Position numbers and translations under genes: made by a program. 64,000 nucleotides of DNA, taken from the NCBI GenBank assembly GCA_032622095.1, contig CP136061.1:235491815-235555814 (forward strand). Direction: 5' to 3'. Source of the DNA: Siphonodentalium dalli. Its lineage: Eukaryota > Mollusca > Scaphopoda > Gadilida > Siphonodentaliidae. The notes below the pieces were generated by a model, which made no database searches, was not told the DNA's origin, and worked only from the letters and a program-made list of their open reading frames with translations. Positions 12,056 to 22,161 of this stretch are shown piece by piece; positions within the stretch are counted from its first letter, which is position 1; the number at the start of each line of letters is the position of its first letter.

Positions 12056-12348
12056 ACAATTATAGTGAGAAAGTACACCATTATAATCAGTAAACAATTA
12101 TAGTGAGAAAGTACACCATTATAATCAGTAAACAATTATAGTGAGAAAGTACACCATTATAATCAGTAAACAATTATAGTGAGAAAGGACACCATTATAA
12201 TCAGTAAACAATTATAGTGAGAAAGTACACCATTATAATCAGTAAACAATTATAGTGAGAAAGGACACCATTATAATCAGTAAACAATTATAGTGAGAAA
12301 GTACACCATTATAATCAGTAAACAATTATAGTGAGAAAGGACACCATT
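12056..12348. repeat. 38-bp tandem array, block 1 (8 units)
   Basis: Unit ACAATTATAGTGAGAAAGTA plus CACCATTATAATCAGTAA, nearly identical units, the last one cut at 27 bp. Element I copy 2 has a single equivalent of this unit, so the array expanded inside copy 1. Confidence 0.95.
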
Positions 12349-12679
12349 TTATCACATAATTTGGCCATAAAAGCAGTTTCATAATTATCGGTAATAGACA
12401 CGTTTAATATCAGCGCGTGCGATGACGTCACAGCGTTCTTCAAATCACTTGCGATCGCTGTAGTTTATGATTGTTGTTTTCGATTAATATTTCGCGTTGC
12501 TTCGGGTTTATTTGATCATGTGATAAAAGGTATCTCACACTCGTCCTATTTTATACGTAATTTATCAACCTCGTCCTCTAAATTCTATTTGAGCCTCGGT
12601 AAATCTCGGCTCAAATAGAATTTAGTGAACTCGGTTGATAAATTCCGTATAAAATAGAAACTCATGTGAGATCCTCTAT
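12349..12679. mobile_element. Palindromic insert splitting the 38-bp array
   Basis: About 331 bp with no similarity to the array. Its right part is a long inverted repeat (about 12527-12672). The left arm contains ATCTCACACTCGTCC, TATTTTATACG and TAAATTCTATTTGAGCC; the right arm carries the complements. The target repeat is unclear. Confidence 0.55.
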
Positions 12680-12918
12680 ATAATCAGTAAACAATTATAG
12701 TGAGAAAGTACACCATTATAATCAGTAAACAATTATAGTGAGAAAGTACACCATTATAATCAGTAAACAATTATAGTGAGAAAGTACACCATTATAATCA
12801 GTAAACAATTATAGTGAGAAAGTACACCATTATAATCAGTAAACAATTATAGTGAGAAAGTACACCATTATAATCAGTAAACAATTATAGTGAGAAAGTA
12901 CACCATTATAATCAGTAA
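12680..12918. repeat. 38-bp tandem array, block 2 (6 units)
   Basis: Resumes within the unit at ATAATCAGTAA and continues with six units starting at 12691. Together with block 1 this makes about 14 units. Confidence 0.95.
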
Positions 12919-13035
12919 ATATACTTCAAATATGCTGCTCCGACATACATGTATGCATACTGGTACATAAGAGTGAAGATCTCTCCTAAGTTGCCCTCTA
13001 GGTTAGTCCCTGCTTTGTATAATATTGTCTGCTCC

Positions 13036-13188
13036 AAAGCCTTGAAATATAGGGTGTCTGTCATTTGCAGAATGAGGTCCCCATAGGGTGAATTTGTTGA
13101 TGCTACACCGCATAGCGGGGTAGCATCACTAAATTCACCCTCTGGGGACCTCATTCTGCAAATGACAGACACCCTATTTCTAGGCTTG
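13036..13188. mobile_element. hAT-like MITE G, single-hairpin copy
   Basis: Ends AAAGCCTTGAAATATAGGGT and CCCTATTTCTAGGCTTG, flanked by TCTGCTCC and TCTGCCCC. The whole element is a foldback around GATGCTACACCGCATAGCGG. It lies 24 bp from the end of element I. Confidence 0.7.
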
Positions 13189-13412
13189 TCTGCCCCTTGG
13201 TGAAGGGCAGGAAGAGCACTAACATGCTCTATTCGGTGTCTGAAGCATCAGTTTAATTGATAGCTGAGTGTCAAACACATAGTAAAGCAGAATTATAACC
13301 TTAGTCTACAATAAATACCTTTGTTGGGCTTTATCTTATTTAGACATACATTATCAATTTTTACTTTATTGATTACTATAGTTTCATGATTAAACTATTG
13401 AATATATATGAT

Positions 13413-14213
13413 ACTAGAAGGTGACCCGACTTCGTCCGGGCTTTGACCTTGAATTGACCATTTTGAAGGTCAAGGTCAGGTGGTGTCAAACACCAACACC
13501 CCAAAAATGGTGGAAATCGGCCCAGCGGATACCGGGAAATCGGCCCAGCGGATACCGAGATACCCTATGCATCAAATTTCGTCCGTAAAAATCCGCCAGT
13601 TTAACCCGATTTAATTTCCACTCAAGTATATAAGCGCGCCTCATATACACACGCTCATTATTTATCAAGTTTCAAGGTAAAGATAAATTACCATCGGTGC
13701 CCGAGATAACGCCAAGACGTCTGAAACAGTCAAATGCATCGGCCGGTTAAGCGTTAACGTGATCTAATGTTATGACCTCTAACGACGTCATAGAAGTTAC
13801 GCATTGTTTTTATCCTGAAGGAAGATAGTACCACTTCTTCTTGATAATTGAGGCAGATAACTAAAACGGATACATATGCATTATATATCGTTGGAAAGAG
13901 GAAACACGAAAGATTCTCACAGTGTCATTATTATGACTGGCATTTTATTATTCGCGCTGTTTCGAATCGATTTGTAAGCACCGAACTCAAATGAAAGTCC
14001 CTTAACACAGCGTAAAAACAGATTTGACCTCGGCACGTGAAAAGTTGACCTCGGATCTGAAAATCAATAGGCCTATGTCACCCCCCGGCCGAAAATACCC
14101 CCACATACCAAGTTTCATCGAAATCGGGTCGGCCGTTTTCGAGTTCATCGATTACACACACACACACAAACACACACACAAACAGATCTTCCAAAATATA
14201 TAATAGATGAAAT
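13413..14213 (+). repeat. Dispersed element U with LINE-tail-like end
   Basis: Contains GACTTCGTCCGGGC and a GGTCAAGGTCA block. It ends CCAAGTTTCATCGAAATCGG, then GGCCGTTTTCGAG and a CA-rich microsatellite (14156-14184), an arrangement often seen in 3' tails of invertebrate non-LTR elements. A 23-bp tandem duplication (GAAATCGGCCCAGCGGATAC..) lies at 13511-13556. No second full copy in the window. Confidence 0.35.
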
Positions 14214-14214
14214 T

Positions 14215-14930
14215 AAAGTGATACTGTCACACACCTCACCATACTTTATATACTGATAACTAATTTCATGATTAATTTACAGAATCTGAAATATGACACA
14301 CCCGACGTGCACCATACTTTACTATAGTTTCATGATTAATTTACCTATTCTGAAAAATGACACACCCACCTTACTTTACTATACTGGGCTATTATAATGT
14401 ATAGCCACATGATTAAATTACTGAATCTGAAATACGACACAGACACACGGGTCACACACCCCACTATACTTTACTATAGTTTCATGATTAATTTAGCGAA
14501 TCTGAAATATGACACACTCACCTTACTTTACTATACTGGGCTATTATAATGTATATCCACATGATTAATTTACTGAATCTGAAATATGACACACCCCACT
14601 ATACTTTACTATAGTTTCATGATTAATTTACTGAATCTGAGATTAAAGTGTCCTACCTCACCATAATTTACCAACTAAAATAGTTAAATGATTAATTAAC
14701 TGAATCTGAAATATGACATACTTTACCATACTCTACTATAGTTTCATGATTAATTCACTGAATCTGAGATTAAAGTGACCTACCTCACCATACCTTAATA
14801 ACTAAAATAGTTACAAGATTAATTTACTGAATCTGAAATATGACATACCTCACCATACTTTATACTAAATGATTAATTTAGTGAATCTGAAATTAATGTG
14901 ACCTACCTCACCATACTTTAGAGGAGTGAT
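14215..14930. repeat. Minisatellite of ~58-80 bp units overlapping the exon 5 splice donor
   Basis: About ten units built around CATGATTAATTTACTGAATC, TGAAATATGACACACC and CTCACCATACTTTA. The motif ACCTCACCATACTTTA is the complement of the end of exon 5 plus its donor (TAAAGTATGGTGAGGT). Near-copies occur at about 14232, 14650, 14779 and 14846, and the genuine one at 14903-14920. Confidence 0.85.
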
Positions 14931-14972
14931 GAGACCCCGGGACACTAGCATCCGATAAGCAGTCTCTGTTGC
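14912..14972 (-). CDS. TMEM135: TMEM135-like gene, coding exon 5 (last exon in the window)
   Basis: Acceptor TTTCTCCTGCAG at 14984-14973, then ATETAYRMLVSRGLITPLKY. This matches the family's ATETxFRMxVxRGxIT segment directly after exon 4. Two donors are possible: G|GTGAGG (exon ends 14912, phase 1) or GAG|GTAGGT (exon ends 14907, phase 0, adding G-E). The family has a G-E pair here, so both keep the frame sensible. The donor side lies at the edge of a minisatellite whose units repeat the donor sequence. The following exons must lie left of the window, because I found no credible exon 6. Confidence 0.87.
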
Positions 14973-14984
14973 CTGCAGGAGAAA

Positions 14985-16150
14985 TGCATCTTATAAGGTG
15001 TTATTTCACTATTATTACAAGGATATTCAACACTCAAATATCTGTTTTAATGGATGTTATAGTCAGGAGCCAGGTTTGGGGCTGGGCTTTAGAGGAAAAC
15101 ATTCAGTTCTGGCCGAGGTGTCGCTTGTTTCAGATTAATTTGTGACCTTTTAATTTCATAAAAATCAATCTTGGCCGGTGCTGCAGAAACATCAAGTAGT
15201 GACATGACTTATTTCAGCTCATTTTTCAATGTGTACCTATATTATCAATTTAAAATATATAGACTTTTTTATTTACAATGGAAGTTCTTAGAATGAAATA
15301 ACAGAAATAAATTATTGAAATTAAATGACGAAAAGTATAGGTTGTTCCTGGTTGTTCCATTCATTTTCTTTCAAATCCAACTCACATGCTTTTTACTCCC
15401 AGCTTGCCATGACAGAATATTGGCAAATTTGGACATAATAAAAACCACATCAATCTCAGAGACCCAACAGAGGTTGAGACATCAAGAAAAGAAAATTAAA
15501 ATGCAAGATTACAGACAATTTTAAGTGCCAACAAATGAAGCAATTGCACAGAACTTAGTACAAAAAGCATAATCATTCATAAAGATTCATTTTTGTATTC
15601 AATAGTGTCCAAATACAAGCATAGTGCTAGCCCTAAACATCTATATCAGGTACTCAATTATACTATAAGATGCAGCAGTCTCTTTTTTTTATATTATTTT
15701 TAGGCAGAATATATGCATGTAGATTGTGATTTCAGATTCATTTTTATAAATAAAGTAATTGTGGTGGCGAATTGACTTCCAGAAAAGTTTGTTTTCTTGT
15801 GATCGATCTTAGGTGAATGTGTCTAGAAACCTGAAAGTACCATTAAGACAATCTGGCCTTCCCACAGCCATACTAGCCTGGAATTAAGTGCTCAGTCATG
15901 GTCAATAACTGCCAAAAAAGTTCAAATGATTGGTGCATATTTGCTGTGCCTGTCATTATGACTGTATATTATGAACCAATAAAAATGTGGCATATATTTT
16001 GTTCATTCAATACATGTGTGTAAGATAATAAAGTTATTACTGCTTTTAAAACTACTTATTTTCAATGCCTTGATAATACATGTATTTACTTATGTGACTT
16101 GTGTATCCAAAAATAAAAACAAACAACATCGCATACTTTATTCACTTTGT
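14985..16150. other. Intron 4 sequence without recognised features
   Basis: AT-rich, no repeat family assigned, no coding signal. Confidence 0.4.
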
Positions 16151-16223
16151 TTGGTACTTTTGACAAAACATCCAATACCGCTGCACTCCCCAGCGGTATT
16201 GGATGTTTTGTCAAAAGTACCAA
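16151..16223. repeat. Perfect 33-bp inverted repeat with 7-nt loop
   Basis: Left arm 16151-16183 (TTGGTACTTTTGACAAAACA..CCGCTG), loop CACTCCC, right arm 16191-16223 an exact complement over all 33 bases. No other copy seen in the window. Confidence 0.9.
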
Positions 16224-16501
16224 TACATGTATGCTAGGTGGTATAAAAAAATAGTAGAGAAAAATCAGCTATCTTTTTTGCCAAGTATTTTGCATCTAAT
16301 TGATTTATTATATAACTCATGTGTCCCATAGCAGATAGCACATACATTTTGAAAATTTATATGAGTAGTACAAAATTATTATATGACTGGCACAAAGCAA
16401 TTGGTGCATGTCTTTTTGGCAGGTAGCAATATTTGAATTATTACAGGCTTTCAACAGCCATATTAAGAAGCATGATAAATTCTTGGGTACTTAATTGCCA
16501 C

Positions 16502-16734
16502 CAAGCCTTGAAATAGGGTGTCTGTCATTTGCAGAATGAGGTCCCCAGAGGGTGAATTTAGTGATGCTACCCCACATAGCGAGCTAGCATCACCAAATTC
16601 ACCTCACCTCACCTCACCTCAGCAGAATCAGGTTCCCAGAGGGTGAATTTGGTGATGCTAGCCCGCTATGCGGGGTAGCATCACTAAATTCACCCTCTGG
16701 GGACCTCATTCTGCAAATGACAGACACCCTATTT
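16502..16734. mobile_element. hAT-like MITE G, double-hairpin copy, right end lost
   Basis: Starts CAAGCCTTGAAATAGGGTGT, has two foldback units separated by a (TCACC)n run at 16601-16624, and stops at CACCCTATTTC before the terminal CAAGGCTTG. CTTGGGTACTTAATTGCCAC on the left and CTTGGGTACTTGCCAC on the right form an unusually long direct flank. Confidence 0.65.
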
Positions 16735-16938
16735 CTTGGGTACTTGCCACTAGAACATATTTTATGTCAAGGATGGACATTCAAAAGAAGATTTGAATTC
16801 TTTGAAGTCTAATATTACCCTAGTTATAAGACCTTGAAGCATGGAGGAATATGTTGAAAATCCAATACTGAGGACAGAGGTGATGAAGACACAGCGACTG
16901 TGTATAAAGTGCATAACAGGAAAGGGAAGAAGCCAAAA

Positions 16939-17702
16939 TTCAAGCCTGCATATAGTGTGTTTGTCATTTGCAGAATGAGGTCCCCAGAAGGCTAGCTTCA
17001 CCAAATTCACCCTCGGGGGACCTCATACTGATTAGGCCTCATCTTCTGGAAAGTATCTCTAGTCTCAAATTAAAATTGTTTTTAGTTACTTTTACCCTTC
17101 TGGGAAGTTTCTATATCCCCTAATTTGCAGAAGATAAAATGCATAAACGAGGTGACTAAAGGGTGAACATCCACAACTTCAACTGAGGAAATTCAATCTG
17201 ATCCTAAGTCTCCCATAGCAGTTGAGGCCTAATCAGAATGAGGGTCCCAGAGGGTGAATTTAGTGATGTGAGCCCACCGTGCAGGATAGCGTCACTAAAT
17301 TCACCCTCTGTGCCCACTGCCAGAATGTACATACACACTGTACCACTAACATAAGACATGGCAAAATTGTATTAAGTTTCTAATATGTTGTATGTATCTT
17401 TGCACACTCCATAGTACCACAGTATGAGACTATGAGTATCCAATAGCCATCCATATGGATATTTTAGTAAAAGTAATCAAAAAGTAATCAAAATGTAATC
17501 ATGATTAATACAGGTACATTTGAAAGTAATCGATTACGATTACGATTACTTGTAATCAAGAAATGTCATGATTACTGATTACAGATGATTACTCCAAATT
17601 TTGTAATCGATTACTTTGATTACAATTACTGATTACGATTACCCCAACCCTGCTGGGGACCTCATTCTGCAAATGACAGACACACTATTTTCAGGCTTGC
17701 CA
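16939..17702. mobile_element. hAT-like MITE G, long form with spacer, interrupted by V
   Basis: First hairpin 16946-17030, spacer of about 200 bp, second hairpin 17230-17310 and 17653-17702 with V in between. The spacer shares CTCCCATAGCAG and GGCCT motifs with the long copy at 32490-32925. Confidence 0.55.
17311..17652. mobile_element. Element V with GTAATC repeats, inserted in G
   Basis: The right 190 bp is built of GTAATCGATTAC/GTAATC words and ends GATTACCCCAACCCTG. The complement CAGGGTTGGGGTAATC is typical of hAT-like ends. It splits G between ACCCTCTG and CTGGGGACC. The left end and the exact target repeat are unclear. Confidence 0.45.
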
Positions 17703-17907
17703 AAATTGTAGGATATTGAAGGCCATGTTAAATGGTCTTTGTTTGGGTAAGATCTTCACTGGCAGGCCCAGAGTATTGACATGAAGCGATAAAATTGTTG
17801 GTGGTGTAAATAGGGGGGAATCAGTGTAAATAGGAGAGAAATGGTATAAACATGGAAGAAATGAATAGCAAATAGGACGGAGATATCGTAGCTGAGAAAT
17901 AACTCAC

Positions 17908-17941
17908 CAAATTCGCTAAGTATATTGCCAGTAAACCCCGC
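17908..17941 (-). CDS. TMEM135: TMEM135-like gene, 34-nt coding exon 4
   Basis: A very short exon preceded by a pure T tract and CAG (TTTTTTTTTTCAG) and followed by consensus donor GTGAGT. The first G completes the Arg left by exon 3. The rest reads RGLLAIYLANL and ends in phase 0. The TMEM135 family has RRGLLxIYxANL at exactly this point, so phase, length and sequence all agree. It lies 23.0 kb from exon 3, across an intron crowded with MITEs. An exon this small would be missed by open-frame searches. Confidence 0.9.
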
Positions 17942-18039
17942 CTGAAAAAAAAAATATATATATATAGTCACCAAATAAGTGGTATCACTCCAAATTAGAT
18001 ATAAAGACGATCGTCTAGCAAAATTACATTAACGAAATA

Positions 18040-18103
18040 CAGTAATTTAATGCCCTAAATAATCGATTCCTTAACCACAGCAGAATTATTTAGGGCATTA
18101 CTG
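18040..18103. mobile_element. D foldback, short deleted copy
   Basis: TA-CAGTAATTTAATGCCCTAAA..TTTAGGGCATTACTG-TA, about 100 bp from exon 4. Confidence 0.55.
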
Positions 18104-18474
18104 TACTTATCCAAAATTATTTATAATTAATTTAATCATTTAAAGCTGACAATTGAAAATAAACTGGAACACTGCAGGTTAGTTCTTAGCTAGACCTGTT
18201 GAATATAATTAAGGATCAGAGGACCCAATATTCACAATGACAATATTTTTTTATCTCAGAATTTTGTGGTCAATTTGTGATGTGAACTATTTATTTTGAG
18301 TATAAATACATTCAGCTCCATTCAGCAGTGCATAGCTCAGGAACCAGCTAAGAGGTTTCAAATTGGGAGAAGTCATTTCTCCCCGCTTGGTTATTAGGGA
18401 GAAGTGGACTGTTATCAGGGAGAAGTAATAATGGCTGAAGATCAATTTAAACCAAAACATCACCCTTACATGTA

Positions 18475-19254
18475 CAGTATTGCCCTAAGTAATAGACTCC
18501 TTAAAGGGGTACTGTACCCAAGATGTTGTTGTTGGTTTCTATAATCCCCGAGTCGGAGAATAAGGTAACAACTTTTCCATTTTTTGAAAATCTGTTGAGT
18601 ACGAAGTATTGTTACGGATGGCAAATTTACCGGAATGCAAAAATACAAATTGTCGTTGTCGAGTAATTTTTGTACAGTTTTCAACCAAATGAATCAAATA
18701 AACTGTACTAAACATTATATTATATGCTTAGTAGTCCCATATACTCATTTAAGTTAGTGTATGGTCACTAGTCAATGAGTGGCTTGGGTTTTCTCCCCGT
18801 GTAAGCATAATGTTTCAAACGATCGTGTGTGCAATTGTTTTCCTAATCCAGTATCCCTCAATTATAATTTGATTACGTTTTGTACACGGAAATTCCAATT
18901 TTAAGAGACGCCATTTTATGGCTGGAGCCATAAAATCAATTTATATTAAATTATTAACTTTTAAATTATTAAATTTCAAGATAGCCTATTAACCTGAGCG
19001 TTTACAGAATACATCTTCGACTCAAATTACTTATATTTCTGTATAGTATCGATAATAGATCGTTGATATCACCGGGAATTTATTGAAAATGGCGTACAGT
19101 ACCCCTTTAAACACAGCAGAATTATGGGTAACTTTTCAGGATTTAGTCGGAAAGCTTTCCGATGAATGGCAACAAGCCATATTTCCGACTAAATCCTGAA
19201 AAGTTACCCATAATTCCGCTGTGTTTAAGGAGTCGATTACTTAGGGCATTACTG
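18475..19254. mobile_element. D foldback copy 4, nested in I and split by E
   Basis: TA-CAGTATTGCCCTAAGTAATA..TTAGGGCATTACTG-TA. The D sequence reads GACTCCTTAA, then E, then TTAAACACAGCAGAATTATG, so E is inside the left arm. Confidence 0.72.
18501..19110. mobile_element. TTAA element E nested in D4
   Basis: TTAA-AGGGGTACTGTACCCA..GCGTACAGTACCCCT-TTAA, with 13-bp perfect inverted ends. The D family without the insert has a single TTAA here, so TTAA is the duplicated target. About 600 bp, no transposase visible. Confidence 0.75.
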
Positions 19255-19550
19255 TATACGATTCATTAAGTATTATACAACACAAGGAGCCATTTATAAA
19301 CCCATAATACTGAGTAAGAACACCATTATAATCAGTAAATATACTCCAAATATGCCGTTGAGACATATTAATTCCGGTATAAGAGGGAGAAGTCACTTCT
19401 CCCTAGGACAAAAAGAGGGAGAACTGGCACATTTTAGGGAGAAGATGTCTCCCAAGTCACCCTCTAGGCTGGTCCCTGGCATACATGTAGCTACAAGATA
19501 TGAATATTACATGAGTGAATTCCAAGGAAAACTTTGGTGTCCCTTGATCC

Positions 19551-19890
19551 TTAACCCTTTGGCGAGTAGAACGACATATATGTCGCCATACGGTTCGTGA
19601 GTGGAACAACATAATATGTCGTTTCAAGAAGTGTCATTTGTATGTAGATATAACTTCAATTAATCATCTGATTTATAAATGAATTGTATAGGAGATATTT
19701 TGATTAATATAATGTTCAAATACATAAGTAAAATAGATTATAATAGCACACATAAACAGAAAATACACATCAATTAAAACGAATTATTGGACCCTTTTGA
19801 CCCAAATTTGTTAATAATTATTGTTTGATGTTGACGTTAAACTCACACATGTCATGTATATGACATTATAAATACTCTCCAAAGGGTTAA
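19551..19890. mobile_element. TTAA MITE family W
   Basis: Ends TTAACCCTTTGGCGAGTA and TACTCTCCAAAGGGTTAA. Subterminal palindromes CGACATATATGTCG and CATGTCATGTATATGACAT. Its right TTAA is the left TTAA of B3. Confidence 0.68.
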
Positions 19891-20253
19891 CCCTTTACCC
19901 AACAAACCGGCCAAAACCGGCCAAATAAAGCTTCAACAGCCTAAAATATCTTCGGTCTGTCTCAATAAAACCATACAAATATGGATATCATTGGAACCGG
20001 TTCATTGACCACATTGTGATGGTTACAGTATGCCCTGTGCCAATGCATTCTCTTATATATGCGAGTCGACCATAGGTCGCCTCGCATATATAAGAGAATG
20101 CATTGGCCTAAAAATTTTACCATTTTTTCTTACATTCTTTAACAATTTTATAATTTTTAATGTGTTAAGCCAATGCATTCTCTTATATATGCGAGTCGAC
20201 CATATATAAGAGAATGCATTGACACAGGGCCCTTCTGTTGGGTAAAGGGTTAA
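19887..20253. mobile_element. TTAA MITE family B, copy 3
   Basis: Standard B ends. The second hairpin has lost its centre (GCGAGTCGACCATATATAAG). It shares border TTAA with W on the left and F2 on the right. Confidence 0.78.
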
Positions 20254-20392
20254 ACCTTTCTATACTAAATTGGTTCTTCCAATCAGTTATAGAAGTATAC
20301 ATTGATGGCCTATGGTCGTTTGTTCAACTTATTATCTGAACATTTCCTAAGGGACCTACTCATCAATGAGAATTTAGTAAAGAAAGGGTTAA
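20250..20392. mobile_element. TTAA MITE family F, short copy 2
   Basis: TTAAACCTTTCTATACTAAA..TTTAGTAAAGAAAGGGTTAA, with one arm TTGTTCAACTTATTATCTGA of the internal hairpin. Starts in the same TTAA that ends B3. Confidence 0.65.
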
Positions 20393-20403
20393 TTGGCCAT
20401 CAA

Positions 20404-20657
20404 CAAGCCTTGAAATAGGGTGTCTGTCATTTGCAGAATGAGGTCCCCAGAGGGTGAATTTAATGATGCTACCAGGCATAGCAGGCTAGCATCACCAAAT
20501 TCACCCTCTGGGGACCTCATTCTGCTTACAACTCAGCAGAATGAGGTTCTCAGAGGGTGAATTTGGTGATTCTAGCCCGCTATGCGGGGTAGCATCACTA
20601 AATTCACCCTCTGGGGACCTCATTCTGCAAATGACAGGCACCTTATTTCAAGGCTTG
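20404..20657. mobile_element. hAT-like MITE G, complete double-hairpin copy
   Basis: CAAGCCTTGAAATAGGGTGT..TTATTTCAAGGCTTG, with a perfect 8-bp target duplication GCCATCAA on both sides. Two foldback units (AGAGGGTGAATTT.. centres TAGCATCACC) joined by CTTACAACTCAG. Confidence 0.8.
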
Positions 20658-20665
20658 GCCATCAA

Positions 20666-21396
20666 TTAAAGAAACTGATTGGGATTGATTTCTCAAGAAA
20701 CCCTAGGTGGGCAACTATTATTTGGAAAATACCTCTTGCAAATACATGTAAAAGTTGTCACTTTGGATGCATCACATACATTTACTATTAATCATAATTT
20801 GTAAATTAATGAACTACTGGAAAACAGATTGTCATCAATTATTTAGCCAGACTTAATACATCCTGATAAACCTAATTACATATTGATGACAGTAAAGGCA
20901 TTATCTTGCGATTTCGGGCAAGTCTAATATTACATGCTATACCAAATTATCAAATTTGTGGTCTATGTTCACAATTTTAACTTCATAATGTTAATTGAAT
21001 CACATAGAAATTCATAATTAGATTCACTTAATACAAAGGACACAAGAAGACAGAAAACGTGGCAATAAAATGTAAAATATTCACAGGAGCTCTCCAATAT
21101 TCACACCTAACTAAACATATAGAACTTGGCTCATAAGCCTGAGGTATCCGCTGACCAAACAGGCCAAAGTCCGTAGATGGCAAACACCGAAGGTCAGTGG
21201 TAGCAAACAAGGGACAAACTTATTTAAGCCTCAATCAAACTGAATGTCAACATGGATCGAGGTGAGAAACAAACACAGGGACAGGCAATTTCATGCAAGT
21301 ATTTTGATAAAGTTCAATGAATTTGGCAGGTCTCACCTCGTAAATCCCCTCACACAGGATATTACAAATTCACTGTTAACCATCAACGTCAGAGTA
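20666..21396. other. No gene or element recognised
   Basis: AT-rich intron 3 sequence. Confidence 0.35.
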
Positions 21397-21609
21397 CAGT
21401 AATGCCCTAAATAATCGACTCCTTAACCACAGCAGAATTATGGGTAACTTTTCAGGATTTAGTCGGAAATATGGCTTGTTGCCATTCATCGGAAAGCTCT
21501 CACCGTGAGCTTTTCGATGAATGGCAACAAGCCATATTTCCGACTAAATCCTGAAAAGTTACCAATATTTCTGCTGTGGTTAAGGAGTCGATTATTTAGG
21601 GCATTACTG
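21397..21609. mobile_element. D foldback, full-length copy 5
   Basis: CAGTAATGCCCTAAATAATC..GGGCATTACTG with arms of about 100 bp meeting at GAAAGCTCTCACCGTGAGCT. Left border TA, right border mutated to CA. Confidence 0.75.
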
Positions 21610-21717
21610 CACATTTCAAAAGATAACACAGATGAACTTAAAGGAGCAGATCAGATTTGGATATCTCAACTTAAGGTTCTCAAGTGGGTCAAAATTTGTT
21701 TTATACAGAAAGGCTGT

Positions 21718-21956
21718 TTAACCCTTTGAGTGCCAGGTTGATTTTTGTATCAACCCATATACCCTGTGCCAATGCATTCTCTTATATATGCGAGTCGACC
21801 ATAGGTCGCCTCGCATATATAAGAGAATGCATTGGCCTAACATTTTTTTTTTTTTTTTTTTTTTACAATTTTAATAATTTATTCTTATATTCTTTAACAG
21901 ACTTATTTTGTAGGTTTAGGGCCGATCTCATCGGCCCCTGGCACTCAAAGGGTTAA
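21718..21956. mobile_element. TTAA MITE family A, copy 2
   Basis: TTAACCCTTTGAGTGCCAGG..CTGGCACTCAAAGGGTTAA, one hairpin module (21767-21836) and a 20+ T run. Near-identical to A1. Confidence 0.75.
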
Positions 21957-22161
21957 AGACAATACAGGACACTGCCAGGCCCTGCATGTGGCTGGTATAA
22001 GTTTCAAATTATATCTAGTATTTAACCGTGATGCTTGGTTTAGTATGTCACATTATGGGTCTCAAAATAGGTAGATAAATATGTGATTACTTTTATACGA
22101 ACTTCAACCTCGGAAAGACTTATTAAAGGCATATATTACTAACTCAATATCATAACATATG

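Larger units (their letters stand above)
11876..13012. mobile_element. hAT-like element I, copy 1, with internal 38-bp array
   Basis: Ends CAGGCACCAGCCTGGAGG and CCTCTAGGTTAGTCCCTG are inverted. They are flanked by CTTTGTAG (11868-11875) and CTTTGTAT (13013-13020), an 8-bp target repeat with one mismatch. It contains the tandem array 12056-12918, itself interrupted. Copy 2 is at 18338-19478. Confidence 0.72.
18338..19478. mobile_element. hAT-like element I, copy 2, carrying nested D4 and E
   Basis: Ends CAGGAACCAGCTAAGAGG and CCTCTAGGCTGGTCCCTG, flanked by GCATAGCT and GCATACAT (6 of 8 match). Aligned with copy 1, it is interrupted in the segment before ATTAAGTATTATACAAC by D4. Only one 38-bp unit equivalent is present (19310-19340). 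Confidence 0.68.

Noticed and set aside
12056-12918. Regular 38-bp array that could suggest a CRISPR
   Set aside because: Units are directly adjacent with no unique spacers, and the array lies inside a eukaryotic hAT-like element.
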